The position numbers and the translations under genes are program-made. Below the pieces are notes generated by a model. It was not told where the DNA came from. It ran no database searches and saw only the letters and a program-made list of their open reading frames with translations. Positions 37,601-47,369 of a DNA stretch of 64,000 nt are shown here, one piece after another (the stretch's first letter is position 1; every line of letters starts with the position of its first letter). This DNA comes from Girardinichthys multiradiatus (taxonomy: Eukaryota > Chordata > Actinopteri > Cyprinodontiformes > Goodeidae): positions 7,775,663-7,839,662 of the forward strand of contig NC_061811.1 in the NCBI RefSeq assembly GCF_021462225.1, read 5' to 3'.

Positions 37601-40589
37601 AAGTATTTTCTTCTGTTAATTCTGATGATTATGGCTTACAGATAATAAAAACCTAAATGACTAATACAGGAAATTAAATAAGAGCAGTAAGAAAGGATTT
37701 TCTAAGAGAAATGTTGTGGTATGTTGTGACCTAAACAATCATGGATAAGACAGTCATTGACACCCTCCACAAGAAGGAGAAACCACAAATGACCATTGCT
37801 AAAGAAGCTAGGTGTTCACAACGTGCTCTATCCAATCATATTAATGGAAAGTTGAGTGGAAGAAAAAAGTGGGGCAGAAAAATGTGCCTAAGCAACATAG
37901 ATCACCTCAGCCACATCCACGGCTACAACTCTCACATTCCTGGTGTTAAGCTAATTCTGAACCGGACACAAAGTCAGAAGCACCTTACTTGGACTAAAGA
38001 GATAAAGGGCTGCACTGTTGCTGAGTGGTCCGAAGTCGTCTTTTTTTTGCAGATGAAGTATATCTTTGCATTTCATTTTGGAATCAAGGTGCATTTCTGT
38101 ATTAAAAATACTTTTTTATTTGTTTTATGTAATATTAAAATTTTCTAAGAAAGAAAATATTATGTTTTAATTAGCTGTAATGCATATTTAACAAAATTAA
38201 CAAAAATAAACACTTGAAACACACCACTCAGTGTGTGATCAACTAATGAGTTTTCACTTTTTTAACTGAATTACTGAAAGAACCTAACTATGCGATGAAA
38301 TGTTTTATTTATTTAGATGCACCTAATTTGGCTCAAATTAAGCATTAACCCAGCATTGTTCTTCCAGCTCCACCATAACATCTCAGTAAGTCCTGCCGTA
38401 ATTACATTTAGTGACTGACTGAAAGAATTTATTTGTCCCAAATGGCTTCAGGCCTTACAGCAGACTCGGTATTTTATGAAATCCGATCCAAACCACATTA
38501 GGAGTCTGTTTGAAAAGCTTTTTGAACGAACGGTAACTCAGCTGACATAATGGTCATCACCTTAGGCCTACTGAAGTCTTTGTCCTTCACTCCTGCACCT
38601 CTGGATAAAATGGCTTGGTTTGGATCTTATCCATTCCACATGGTGTCCTTGCTTAAAACACAGAATCTTGGTTCTCACTGATGTTTTCGAGTGTTTCTAT
38701 GGGGAGCAGGAGCAGTGTGGAAAAAACTTTTCTACGTGTCTGTTTGACTGAAGTGATTTGTAAAAGCCCTTTGAGTCTTCATCGAGACTAAAATCATCAT
38801 TGGAGACAGCTCAGAGGAGAGGGCTTTGTAGGGCTCTCTGCAGAAGGACACTGAGGACAAGCAGCAAAATGAACCAACTCTGAGGACTCTGGACAAGTTA
38901 GAAGAAAGTCAGCTCTGGTGAAAGAGGTTGATGACAGACATTCAGAAATAAGGTTGAGTAAAAAGACGCTGAAGTCTGTTTTTTTGGACCATGTGATTTT
39001 CCTACAATCTGAGCAAATGTCATCCAGAGCTGAAGTTTCATTTTATATGTCAGACTCCATCAGGTCTGCTTTCATTCCCACTTTTAAATAATCTACATGG
39101 CTTTGAGTACTCACTGGCATCCAAATTTTGCACATGTCTGTTTAACTCCTGGTCAGGAGTTACAGGTTTTACCATTTTGTTTGCAGTGTTATGTGCCGAG
39201 ATCTATTTAGTTATGTTTGCATTCTTTATTTTATTGAATTTAAATGTTCTAAATATTTGTTTATACCTTTATTCAACAGTATAGAAAATCTCTTTTTTCC
39301 CATTTTATTTTGTACAAGCTATACTGTACAGTTTTGGTTGACAATTAACATTCCTTATAAACTGCTAACTCATACAGTAGGGATAATAACTGTTGAAGAC
39401 ATCAGTAAATATATTTCTAAAGAAGCTATTGGTGTGACGTTAACACCAGATGTCGGTAACAACCAAAGTAATGCAAAGAAATCAAAGCAGAGCTTCGAGA
39501 CATCTCCTGTTTTGGGAAACTAGTTGGATACATTGCTCAGGTGTGATTTTAAGCCCATCCTTCCACAACAACTAATTTCAAACATTGAAGGGTCTGAGGG
39601 TTCTTTCTGTAGATTTTCAATTGGACTGGGTTACTGAATAGGCATTTCCTCCGTCAGTTTTCTGAGGTCCAGTACCATATGTAGAAAAACATCAGTGACG
39701 TATGTTTTGGGTCATTGTCACGTTGGAATAAAAAGCAACAAGCCAGACGTACTTGTGCGTCTGACTGCTTTAGGTTTTCTTTCAAAATCTTCACATTTAC
39801 TTTTACTTTTACGATTTCTTTTTATGATTCCTTTTATGTTTCACCTTTGGGATTGTGTTCCTTGGGTTTTGGGCCTCACCTTCTAAATCCAAAACAAAAG
39901 CAGAGTCTTTATGACAAAAAGATTCAGTCTCATTCATCTTACAAAAAGAAAAGCTTCCAGTATACATAATCTTTCTCCATGGCGTCCTTAACATACTTGA
40001 GTATGGATTAAATCTGTTTTGTCCCCAGAAGTGAGGTTTTTCTTGGTCTGCAACATTGAAGTCCATCTCTTTGACGAAATTTAGTAGTAGCCTTCTTTCA
40101 GACATTTTCTTCAACAGTGGAGGCTTGTGCAGTGATCATGCATAGAGGTCATGCTAGTCGAGTACATGTTAGAAATATATTTCCTAAGAAAAATACTTAT
40201 TTTCCCCTGTGTATGATTTAGCATTTTGTAGTGCATGCTAATTATTGTACGCAACTTAGAGTAGAAATGAAATTGGTTATACTTCATGATACGTCCATGA
40301 TATCTTCACAGTTACAAGATGCTGATTTCAGAAGCTCACTCTAAGGCACAGACCTGTTCTCCCTCCTCCCCCTGCAATGAAAAGATGGTTAAAACAAACT
40401 CCTGCTGCTTTTCTCACATCCTTCTCATTCTTGCCGTTTCATTTCCAGGTGTTGAGGAACCACTTGCTGCTTTTCCGTCTGCCCAGACAGCACCTACAGC
40501 TCGGCTTTGACATGTATGAACAGCTGCCCCCCATCAGGGCGAAGCGTTTAGAGACGGTTCTTGGTCTGAAGGATGACAAAGGAGACTGA
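9912..40589 (+). CDS. rpap1: RPAP1, RNA polymerase II-associated protein 1 (complete, 26 coding exons)
   Basis: RPAP1 binds Pol II and is tied to its assembly and nuclear import (yeast Rba50) and to Mediator-Pol II contact. Coding exons: 9912-10107, 10202-10350, 12142-12234, 16169-16325, 16437-16583, 16722-16943, 17642-17757, 18188-18286, 18402-18503, 18579-18746, 18893-19069, 19156-19290, 19367-19537, 20463-20620, 21155-21325, 21412-21607, 22911-23020, 23184-23379, 23537-23683, 23848-23990, 28501-28927, 32904-33022, 33105-33336, 33421-33597, 37110-37166, 40449-40589. They total 4206 nt, giving 1401 aa; every junction is GT-AG and keeps frame. The start [15 protein letters not shown] matches human MLSRPKPGESEVDLL, so I chose 9912 over the upstream in-frame ATG at 9891. 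The RPAP1_N region is about residues 220-258 ([12 protein letters not shown] to LVEFIRSR). The RPAP1_C region is about 332-410 ([34 protein letters not shown]). The rest is a helical-repeat body, with conserved [18 protein letters not shown] and NSFIFSQD blocks. An acidic low-complexity stretch follows residue about 505. The exact splice sites of the least conserved exons (5-6, 16-19) are less certain. Confidence 0.93.
10474..12083 (+). mobile_element. Full-length Tc1 transposon, copy A, with IR/DR ends
   Basis: The 1610-bp element has about 200-bp inverted repeats (10474-10673 and 11884-12083) that differ at only a few sites. Each repeat begins CAGGTCCTTCTCAAAA and carries an 'ATTAGCATAT' motif at both its outer and inner end, the IR/DR layout known from Sleeping Beauty-type elements. 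TA precedes the left end, but TT follows the right end, so one target base has mutated. It lies in RPAP1 intron 2 in the gene's orientation. A near-identical copy is at 47370-48978. Confidence 0.95.
10802..11806 (+). CDS. Tc1-family transposase, intact, 334 aa
   Basis: This is a cut-and-paste DDE transposase that would act in the nucleus on the flanking inverted repeats. The N-terminus has a paired-like helix-turn-helix ([20 protein letters not shown], residues 22-41). A basic GRKKCGRKR stretch (49-57) sits in the place of the GRPR hook and nuclear signal. The catalytic triad is DD34E: Asp148 in LFSDESKF, Asp238 in QHDLAPAHS, Glu273 in NPIENLWD. There is no stop or frameshift, and the length is normal for the family. 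The start ATG directly follows the left repeat region and aligns with the start in copy B. All key residues are present, so it may be functional; activity is not shown by sequence. Confidence 0.95.
   Translation: MGKTADLTAVQKATIDTLKQEGKTQKEISERIGCSQSAVSRHLSGKSVGRKKCGRKRCTTRRGDRTLRKIVEKGRFQTLGDLRKQWTESGVETSRATVHRRVQEMGYRCIIPQVKPLLNQKQRQKRLTWATEKQHWTVAQWSKVLFSDESKFCMSFGNQGARVWRKTGEKEMPKCQKSSVKYPQSVMVWGAVSAAGVGPLCFIKGRVNAASYQEILEHFMLPSAEKLYGDEDFIFQHDLAPAHSAKTTGKWFTDHGITVLNWPANSPDLNPIENLWDIVKRTLRDSRPNTLDELKAAIEASWASIRPQQCHRLIASMPRRIEAVISAKRFPTKY
12276..13545 (-). mobile_element. Incomer-like (DD36E) Tc1/mariner transposon, complete
   Basis: A 1270-bp element flanked by TA on both sides. It has perfect 31-bp inverted ends starting CAGGGGTTGGACAATGAAAC. 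Short ends, about 1.27 kb length, a transposase of about 340 aa and DD36E spacing fit the Incomer (IC) group of Tc1/mariner elements. It lies in RPAP1 intron 3, antisense to the gene, only 41 bp after the donor site of the preceding exon. The perfect ends point to a young insertion. Confidence 0.9.
12328..13359 (-). CDS. DD36E Tc1/mariner transposase, intact, 343 aa
   Basis: Read on the minus strand, the frame is open from ATG to stop with no damage. The N-terminal helix-turn-helix covers about residues 8-45 ([20 protein letters not shown]), followed by a GRKRK basic hook near 57-61. The catalytic residues are Asp152 in LFSDEST, Asp243 in QDDNAPIH and Glu280 in [10 protein letters not shown]. 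That leaves 36 residues between the last two, against 34 in copy A of Tc1. The motifs WPAQSPDLN and [11 protein letters not shown] are typical of the superfamily. The spacing is why I call it Incomer-like rather than plain Tc1. Confidence 0.93.
   Translation of the reverse strand: MGDIPEFKRGQIVGARLAGASVTKTASLCDASRATISRVMSAYHQEGRSTSNRINCGRKRKLSERDVLVLTRIVSIKHKTTAAQITAELNVHLNSPVSTRTVRQELHRVNIHGRAAIAKPLVTHANAKRRFQWCKERKSWAVDNVKHVLFSDESTFTVFHTSGRVPVWRSPKEAYHPDCCMPRMKHGGGSVMVWAAISWHSLGPILVLDGRVTAKDYRTILEDHVHPMVQTLYPEGGAVHQDDNAPIHTARLVKDWFDEHESEVEHLPWPAQSPDLNIIEPLWGVLEERVRKRFPPPVSHSDLATILQEEWLKIPLTTVQDLYMSFPRRIDAVLAAKGGPTPY
13547..13680. repeat. (TA)n-rich microsatellite
   Basis: Nearly pure TA dinucleotides with TTTATA and ATAGATA interruptions begin directly at the right TA of the Incomer-like element. 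The insertion used an existing TA-rich target, or the repeat grew from the target site. Confidence 0.9.
13886..14580 (-). mobile_element. Decayed Tc1/mariner element in RPAP1 intron 3
   Basis: The strand shows blocks typical of antisense Tc1 copies: 'agcccattcttctt', 'cattctaacacatgaatt', 'gctggatttttgggtcgctg', 'ggcatcctgacagtatgatg', and a terminus-like 'gttttgcaaggcactg' pattern near 14565-14580. No open frame remains. The left limit is approximate. Confidence 0.6.
14620..16132 (+). mobile_element. Tc1/mariner element, near full length but dead
   Basis: The 1513-bp element lies between TA dinucleotides with matching inverted ends (CAGTGGCTTGTAAAAGTATT at 14620 and its complement ending at 16132). 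The plus strand keeps transposase pieces in several frames: [10 protein letters not shown] near 14975, [16 protein letters not shown] near 15100, and [20 protein letters not shown] to [10 protein letters not shown] near 15660-15755, the last with the catalytic Glu. Frameshifts and stops separate them. It shares its ends with other Tc1 remnants in the window and is older than copies A and B. Confidence 0.85.
16944..18187. other. RPAP1 introns 6 and 7, no recognised element
   Basis: Apart from the exon at 17642-17757, this AT-rich stretch shows no gene, and I recognise no repeat. The open frame running into 17642-17757 from 17364 is intron reading ahead of a real exon. Confidence 0.5.
18504..18578 (+). 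other. 75-bp RPAP1 micro-intron, in frame and stop-free
   Basis: The two flanking exons join as ILTK|ARAGEYQ, matching human VISRAQAGEF with no insert, so this is an intron. It is exactly 25 codons long, phase 0, and open in the coding frame. The donor (AAA|GTACAC) is weak while the acceptor (TCTTACAG) is good. Retention would add 25 residues without a frameshift. Confidence 0.7.
19870..20340 (+). mobile_element. Decayed L2/CR1-type LINE fragment
   Basis: At 19882-19915 the sequence reads like a broken [10 protein letters not shown] reverse-transcriptase motif (ggttcctcaaggctctgttc). Near 20170-20200 it reads like the LFKSRLKTF end of a LINE ORF2. The piece is riddled with stops and lies in RPAP1 intron 13. 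The class is by motif recognition only. Confidence 0.5.
21638..22715 (+). mobile_element. Decayed Tc1/mariner element in RPAP1 intron 16
   Basis: The left end starts near 'gttggaagtttacatccact', a common Tc1 terminus in fish. The plus strand at 22270-22400 reads [18 protein letters not shown] and then [12 protein letters not shown], matching the Tc1 central region that ends in a [12 protein letters not shown] block. Surrounding frames are broken. It fills most of the 1.3-kb intron. The right edge is approximate. Confidence 0.7.
24000..25216. repeat. Unclassified intronic sequence, probably an old dispersed repeat (left part)
   Basis: RPAP1 intron 20 holds about 1.2 kb before the hAT-like insertion and about 0.4 kb after it (26602-27000) that I cannot classify. 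Phrases such as 'ctggaaggccaacatgtagg' and 'aaaatgacttcaaggttttt' recur in fish repeats in my memory, but I cannot name a family. No coding exon is seen. Confidence 0.3.
25217..26593. mobile_element. Non-autonomous hAT-like element with 8-bp target duplication
   Basis: The ends are a perfect 15-bp inverted repeat, TAGTGCTGGGCGATA and its complement. They are flanked by CTTCCAGA at 25209-25216 and CTTCCAAA at 26594-26601, an 8-bp duplication with one change, the length produced by hAT transposases. The 1377 bp has no transposase frame. It contains an L2-type LINE tail at about 25362-25460. I infer hAT from duplication length and the terminal repeat; no hAT protein motif is present. Confidence 0.75.
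25362..25460 (+). mobile_element. L2-type LINE 3' tail
   Basis: The sequence has the 'cttggcaataaagcttttct' segment followed by about four copies of ATTCTG, the usual 3' end of fish L2/CR1-like LINEs. It is only about 100 bp and lies inside the hAT-like element, so it was carried or inserted there. Confidence 0.65.
27380..27655 (+). mobile_element. tRNA-derived SINE
   Basis: A tRNA-like head shows an A box (TGGTGCAGTTTG, 27390-27401) and a perfect B box (GGTTCGAATCC, 27434-27444) at normal spacing. The body has 'ttctgcatggagtt', 'catgtgtgggttgtctccag' and 'gccctgtgatggactggtga' blocks. The same body occurs on the minus strand at 51643-51994, so it is a dispersed family. The 3' edge is approximate. 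Confidence 0.75.
27801..27867. repeat. Perfect-core palindrome / hairpin
   Basis: ATTATTAATCCCAAC (15 bases ending at 27834) and its exact complement (27840-27854) flank a 5-base CCATA loop. Outer arms extend the pairing to 27801 and 27867 with a 6-base indel. The neighbourhood at 27690-27745 has further AT-rich inverted repeats. It may be the core of a fold-back or MITE element in RPAP1 intron 20. Confidence 0.7.
29221..32601 (+). mobile_element. Full-length Rex3-type (RTE clade) LINE
   Basis: The element is flanked by an 8-bp target duplication, GGAATTCA, at 29213-29220 and 32602-32609. It ends in a short tandem tail (ACGAGTACGAG), as RTE elements do. Length is about 3.4 kb. Segments at 31229-31248 and 31673-31693 match, from memory, the primer sites used to detect Rex3 in fish. 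It is GC-rich compared with its AT-rich surroundings and lies in RPAP1 intron 21 in the sense orientation. Confidence 0.92.
29665..32574 (+). pseudogene. Rex3 ORF (endonuclease plus reverse transcriptase) with one in-frame stop
   Basis: One long frame is interrupted only by TGA at 30562-30564. The 5' part is an apurinic-type endonuclease: GTWNVTSL at the start, [12 protein letters not shown] near 30085, [10 protein letters not shown] near 30285 and STDHHLVVS near 30370. The 3' part is reverse transcriptase: [41 protein letters not shown] and the catalytic [11 protein letters not shown] at about 31780-31810. The frame ends at 32574 with RPGPG. I take the ATG at 29665, directly before the endonuclease domain, as the likely start, though the frame is open to 29488. 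Related elements have Trp near the stop (from memory), so a single G-to-A change is likely. This copy probably cannot make the full protein. Confidence 0.88.
32610..32903. other. 3' part of RPAP1 intron 21
   Basis: Short unique sequence between the Rex3 insertion and the next RPAP1 exon. Nothing is recognised in it. Confidence 0.5.
34439..35236. mobile_element. Putative non-autonomous DNA element with 20-bp inverted ends
   Basis: GGCGCTAATTTGGGGCCATA at 34439-34458 pairs with 35217-35236 (complement GGAGCTAAATTGGGGCCATA) with two mismatches. No transposase frame lies between. A run of 15 or so C follows the left end. I found no clear target duplication, and the family is unknown. It lies in RPAP1 intron 24. 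Confidence 0.5.
35106..35216 (+). repeat. About 40-bp tandem repeat, nearly three units
   Basis: The segment GTTTGAAT/C recurs at 35123, 35163 and 35203, a period of 40. Each unit has 'caggtttaaa', a T run, then 'gtttgaataaac'. It lies next to the right inverted end of the putative element. Confidence 0.75.
35838..36918 (-). mobile_element. Decayed Tc1/mariner element in RPAP1 intron 24
   Basis: The left part has 'ttgtcccattataactacaa' and 'gtttctgtgacagacc', and the right part 'gtcacataaaaaaaataaaa' and 'ggatattttatgctaggaac'; both are Tc1-type ends. Antisense transposase remnants include a 'ccatactctttcctaaac' block near 36520 and 'catctgaccagagctctttc' near 36330. No frame is intact. Limits are approximate. 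Confidence 0.6.
37497..38240 (+). mobile_element. Tc1/mariner fragment, 5' part of transposase kept
   Basis: A frame from 37741 reads [20 protein letters not shown], then [10 protein letters not shown], clearly the helix-turn-helix and basic hook of the Tc1 family seen in copies A and B. It then jumps to [18 protein letters not shown]. The catalytic half is missing. The left flank shows 'tctgatgattatggcttaca', shared with the scrap near 49080. It sits in RPAP1 intron 25. Confidence 0.75.
38241..39535. other. RPAP1 intron 25, no recognised content
   Basis: No gene or nameable repeat is seen in this stretch. Open frames here are short and lack homology. Confidence 0.5.
39536..40130 (-). mobile_element. 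Decayed Tc1/mariner element
   Basis: Antisense Tc1 phrases are present in order: 'tttgggtcattgtcacgttg', 'tttcacctttgggattgtgt', 'cttgggttttgggcctcacc', and 'tagtagccttctttcagaca'. These correspond to the transposase middle region. Frames are broken and ends are not visible. Confidence 0.55.
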
Positions 40590-41095
40590 GTGGACTAAAA
40601 CTAGTGACATAAGGGGATTTTAATACAGAAAAGCATGCAAAGAAAAGACAGGACGAAACTGTAAGCAAGTGAAATGGAAGAAAAGAAATGCTAAGAGTTG
40701 GTAGGAGGGAAAGTTGGCAGTGGAAGATGGTATGATGTACCTTCACCCAGGAAATGGCACAGTCACAGAAATCTTTCTGTGTCTTGTTCCAGCAGCCAAA
40801 CAAGAGAGAAATCAAATCTGAGCTGGGCTCAGCCAGCTGTTCAAATAATTCACAGAACTCAAAAAAAAAAAAAAAGAAATCCTTTTCAGCGACAGCCAAT
40901 AGTTAGACACAAATGCTGAGAAATGAAATACAGATGGGACAAGGCTGAAGTCCTGCAGTCCTCTTCTCTGTGTGACTTCAGCTTTTTGCCAAAGTGTTTC
41001 TTGTGCTTGAAAAACAACTGAGGACAGTTGTTGGCATCTGAGAGGAAAAGACACATCCTACTCTACATGTGCCTGCAATGTTATTGTTATCTGAG

Positions 41096-41101
41096 AATAA
41101 A
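41096..41101 (+). promoter_or_regulatory. Candidate RPAP1 poly(A) signal
   Basis: AATAAA about 510 bp after the RPAP1 stop codon, followed by a GT-rich stretch (tgatgatgaagtgagctttt). It is the first canonical signal after the gene. Confidence 0.55.
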
Positions 41102-41109
41102 ATGTCACT

Positions 41110-43050
41110 CTATGATGATGAAGTGAGCTTTTGCTTTTATCCTCTAGTTGTGCTACAACCTTATTAAACACATTAATTTGAATAGAAACCAAAGTGAAAA
41201 CTAGCAGAGGAAAAATCCAAACCACTGACCTGTTGGAGGAGTTTACACGTGGAGCACAGCTGATTCTATCTGGTTATTGACTCACTCTCCAAATTCATTA
41301 AAACTTCACTGCCTTACGTTCTAAACTGTAGCTCAGATGTGGAAAATGCCCATGAGGCTCCAGCTTGTATTGTTTTCGTGTGTTTGATTAAACAAGCTAA
41401 ATTCGGTCAGATTACATGACATTACCTAAGAATTACATAACAACAAAGCAAACACCTGCTTTGAAGCTATTTTATATTCAGTTTAGGCATTAACGCTTAA
41501 TGCCTCTGGTGCTTCATGAAGATTAAAAGATCCACACATAAACCAATCTGATGAAGTATGGAGGACCAATGCTGCCTCAATCAGGATTAAATATATGGCT
41601 CAATAAAATAATTACTATTACAGCACAAATGACCAAACACTAACTGAATAATTCTAGGTCTATTATATGGCGTAAAGTAATATCAATGTTTTCATTTCGA
41701 GCTTTAAAAGTTTAACTATTTTTTTACTTGCTTGTTAATTTTCAATTGCATTCATTTTTATTGTTATTCTGTTTTTCTTTCATCATAATGTTTTCCATTT
41801 GTGTATTTATTTCTTTATTTTTCCTTACATTTGTTTTTTCTATTTTTATCTTCCTAAAATTACTTTCCTTAATATATCTTCACATGCATCTTTATCCCCA
41901 TTACTTAAATATAAATAAATAAATCATTTTAGGAAAATAAAAATAAATAAATGAATAGAACTTTATATCATTTTATGCCACATTTAACATGTCTAGTATT
42001 ATTTAAACTTTTTGTCGTTTTTGTTCCATTTGTTGGCATATTAATTACATTATTGAGCCATTTATTTATTACTGTTTATCTTCATGATTAGTATAGCTTT
42101 GTTTCTTTAACAAAAAAGATGTTCATATGTTTTTCAGAAAATTCTGGCATAGTTTTGACAAACCTTTTTTTATTTTTTACTGAGAAATCAAACAATGACA
42201 TCCAAGCCTCTTACATGTAAACACAAATAGTCATTATGACTGTTTTGTGTGGTTTTATTTAGTACTGCTATGTGAACAGTAACTGTAACTGTAAAACATT
42301 AAAAGCTTTTTAAACATGCTTGTAAAACACTACCAAACAAGTTATTAGCCTCATAACGCAGTACTTAAAAAATTAAATTACTTTTACTGATTGGACTATT
42401 TCTCTATTTTCCCTTCAGACAGCAGGTCGATTTTTACTTATTCATGAATGCTTGGCATATAAATAAGTGTTGTTTTTATGTTCTAGACTCTCCTGTGTAA
42501 TTATTTTGTATCTAATAAGCTTGTTGAAGACAAAGACTCCTCCTGTGGATACTAATGGTGATCACGAGCTTCACTCCACATCTGGTTCCAATTTTGCCTC
42601 ATAAATTGGGGGAAACATGTAAAATTGGTCCACAGACAATAGGTGTGGTATCTGCTTGAGGCCTGTTTTAACTTAATTCCCAAAGTGACCTAGTGTAAAT
42701 CAAAAGGACGTTGTCTACTAAAATCTCTTCACTTCTTACATGGTTGTACTGGTTCATATACAAATGTGTTGCCAAACATTTATTTAACATCTTTAAAACC
42801 CAAAAATATAACAAAGGGTTTTAATTTCTCGCAAATACATTTAGACTTCAGTTTATGGAGATAATATTTTCTCATAATACGTTAGCATCAATGGGGGCAT
42901 TGTGGTGTTAAGAGTTTATTTTTATGGTATAAAGGTTTTAGTGGATGTCTGCACATTCAAAATATATTGGATGTTTTTCTTTTCTGGTAACCAGTGAATG
43001 CATGTGAGTAATTAGTTACTTTAATTTGCCTTATTCCACCCATAACCCTA
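41110..43050. other. Intergenic AT-rich sequence, nothing recognised
   Basis: Low-GC sequence with T-rich runs (41700-42200). No conserved exon or nameable repeat is seen. Confidence 0.5.
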
Positions 43051-43485
43051 GGGTTTCCAACTCTATTCGTCAAGGGCCAGTGTCCTGCAACTTTTAGTTG
43101 TGCAGTTGCTTTCATCCACATGACTTCAGTAATTGGGCCATTAGCAGGACTCTGCAGAACTTGATGAATGGTAAGGCCGCAATTTAAGATATTTTTTCGG
43201 CACTAGTGGCTTTTATTTATTTATTTTTTTTTAGACAGTAGGCAGACAGGAGAGAGGGGTAGAAAGAGGGGAAGACATTCGGCAAATGTCGACTCGGCAA
43301 ATGTCTGGGACTCGAACCCAGGACAGCCGCTTCGAGGACTGTAGCCTCCGTATATGGTCGCGCGCTTAACCCCTACACCATCAGTGCTGCGCCTGTAAGG
43401 CCGCAATTTAGGCATGTAATTCAGACATGCTAGACCAGTGAAACATCTAAAATTGCAGAACACTGAATGGAGTTTGAGATTCTTC
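43051..43485. mobile_element. Palindromic MITE-like repeat, interrupted by a SINE
   Basis: CAGTGTCCTGCAACTTTTAG from 43078 has a near-complement ending at 43465 (cagtgttctgcaattttag when reversed). The outer flanks also pair loosely (43054-43067 with 43466-43480). Removing the SINE at 43187-43394 and one copy of its duplication leaves a roughly 200-bp inverted-repeat element. The superfamily is not identified. Confidence 0.65.
43187..43394 (-). mobile_element. tRNA-derived SINE with 16-bp target duplication
   Basis: It is flanked by GTAAGGCCGCAATTTA at 43171-43186 and 43395-43410. On the minus strand the head reads 'ggtgtaggggttaagcgcgc' and contains a B box, GGTTCGAGTCC. The other end, on the plus strand, is T-rich (an A-rich tail on the minus strand). 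The body differs from the SINEs at 27380 and 51643, so it is a second family. Confidence 0.85.
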
Positions 43486-44880
<1,395 letters not shown>

Positions 44881-45651
44881 TTAGCAACCTACCCTGCTGC
44901 TGTAGTTCATCACTAAGAAAGAATTTCAGCTAAATTACCGGAAAGACAGAAACTGTACAGGGCTGCTGCTGAATACATTTGCATGGGCCAGAACCTTCCT
45001 TTACATTGTGAAAAATATGTTTTGTATGCACCAGATCCATGTTTGTTTTAAAAAAACAATTTTAGTTTAGAATGATCCTTTATTTGTTCCTAAGAAGGAG
45101 CATTTATGTGTGTCAACAGCAAATTGACAGACAGTACACAGTGGCACACTAAATATCAGCAATTATAGTAAAATAAAATTAGCTGCACAATTGAATTAAA
45201 GGTACCTACTTCCATTAAGAATATTACAATGTATGTTTAAGTGTTATATTTAAGTGTCATCTTGTCTGCTGTTTTACTAAACAGGGAAATTACACTTTAA
45301 AATATTATAGCTTTATAAATCAGGGCTGAAAAGTCCCCTACCCTTTGTTTTTCCCATAATAAAAATATTGCTGTTGTATTTAGTCACATATTTCGCTCTT
45401 AACTAGAAATAACCTGTCTTCAAAGAATATTGTCATAGTATCGGGTGTTTTTCTTAAATCTCAGTATCATGACAGACCTACTACAGATCATATTTAATTA
45501 GTTTAAATTGCATCTCTGCTTGTGGACATTCAGAATATACAACACCTGTTAATTAGATGTTTTTGTTCAGTTTTTAGCTTTTAGTTGAGAGAGAGGTAAA
45601 ACACAGCAGGACCTGATGTTTTTTAGATGTCGGAGTCATTTCATATAATAT
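44881..45651. other. Intergenic sequence, possible LINE-tail debris
   Basis: No gene seen. A stretch at 45065-45300 (tttatttgttcctaagaagg...) resembles fish LINE 3' ends, but too weakly to name. Confidence 0.35.
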
Positions 45652-46350
45652 ACACTGCTCTGAAAAAGTAGACAAACCTCTTGAAATTTCATGTTATAAA
45701 TGATCACCACAAACGTCAGTGTATTTTATTGGCATATAATGTGATTGACCAACATGGAGTAGTGCATGAACAACTACTAGTCTTGCACTCTACAAATCTG
45801 GCTGCAAGCCCTGTAGGGGTCAGACAAGGTCCAGACCGAACCTTCTAGCCTGCATGTAAGAAACGAACACTGCACACCACCCTTAACACAGTATTACCGT
45901 TGGTGAAACATGGTGGTGGCCGCATCATGCTGTGTGGATGTTTTTCTTCAGCAGGGAATGAAGAGCTGGTCAAAGTTGATATGTAAATTGACTTATCAAT
46001 ACAGGGAGACCACAAGGAGAACTTGTTAAAGGCCACAGAACACTTAGATACTGGTGCAGGGGTTCACTTTCCACCAGGACAACAACCCCAAACATAGACC
46101 AATACCAATGGCCAAGAAGAACATTTCAAAGCTGGTATACACATGCCCAAAATACTTTTGGCTATAACTGGAACAAAAGATGGTTCTACAGAGTGTTGGC
46201 TGTAAGGATTGAATATGCAGTAAATGGACACCATATTTTTATATTTTATTAGTAAAAATGTAAAGTCCCAGGTTATCATTTTCCTTCCACTTCACAGTCA
46301 CGTTCTATTTTGTGTTGGTCTATTACATAAAAACCCAATAAAACAGAAAA
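45652..46350 (+). mobile_element. Decayed Tc1/mariner element
   Basis: The left end 'cactgctctgaaaaagtaga' is Tc1-like. The plus strand keeps [17 protein letters not shown] and, in another frame, [18 protein letters not shown] near 45905-45960, the Tc1 [17 protein letters not shown] block. Then GVHFPPGQQP near 46060 corresponds to the catalytic QQDNDP site, now lost. The 3' end carries 'gttggtctattacataaaaa'. Confidence 0.7.
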
Positions 46351-47369
46351 AAAACCCCTCCCTGAATAAATACCTGTGTGATTAAACCTTCTAATAAAGA
46401 TGTGGGATAATTGGCAGATAATTAGCTGCATGCTAATGTGTTGCCTAGGGTAAAGTAGCAGGAAAGAATCAATATCCTCAGTGATGATTTCTCAAATTAA
46501 AGTCGCTAATTGGGATTATCCTCAGGTCGGTGACGGCAATATGAGATGAAACCTTTAAGAGTTTCATTATAGAACACCCGCCTATGTTCATTTCAGACAC
46601 AGCATGTTCAAAGAATGATTAGTCATGTATACAGTAAGTCCACTGAGGCCAAAGGAGGAGTTCCAATGAGCTATATGGAGAACAGCTGCCCTCAGATCAG
46701 TTGTGTTCGATCAGTGGAGTATTAAAAACCACTACATGCTTGTTTTGGTGGCGTGACAGTTTAAACCATAGCCAACAGGCAATGATGTCAGTCCTGGATT
46801 AAATCTCTGTAACCGGATCTTTGGATATCCCTGCTGAGCTCTGACAGCTAATAACTCGGCTCCATAAATGCTGCATTAACACAGACAAGTGCTATGCAAT
46901 AGATGTGCCATGTTTCCCATCTGTAGCAAATCAAGATATGGAAAAGAAAACAGCACCCCAGTGTGCGACTCATGACAACCGAGAACCCAGACAATACAAA
47001 AGGCCCCAGAAATGTCTGTCCTCTAAGAGACAGAAAGCTGGGTAGGAGCCCAAGGAGGTATGGCGCCAATTAATCTCAAAAGCAGGGTTAAATGTTTGAG
47101 GACATCATTCAGATTAGAGTTTTTAGGATCATTTATTACATGTAAGGTCCTCCCCGGTCACATTTATTCTCATTTACTGCTCTGCAGTCAGACAGGGTTG
47201 ATTTACTGTGGTGAACCTAATGCTATCAGGGGTCCTACACATTTTTCATGGCCAAATGCTTTACTTTTCTAGACTCATATTTCCAGAGATCTCAGTCGTG
47301 GTTAACCCATTTTAAATACAAAAGTTCAGCTTTAAATCTGGAATCTGGGGAAAAAAAACACAGACTATA
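46351..47369. other. Intergenic sequence, nothing recognised
   Basis: No coding exon or classifiable repeat is seen. Confidence 0.5.

Noticed and set aside
43300..43394. tRNA gene on the minus strand
   Set aside because: It has a B box but is followed by a SINE body and an A-rich tail, and has target duplications.
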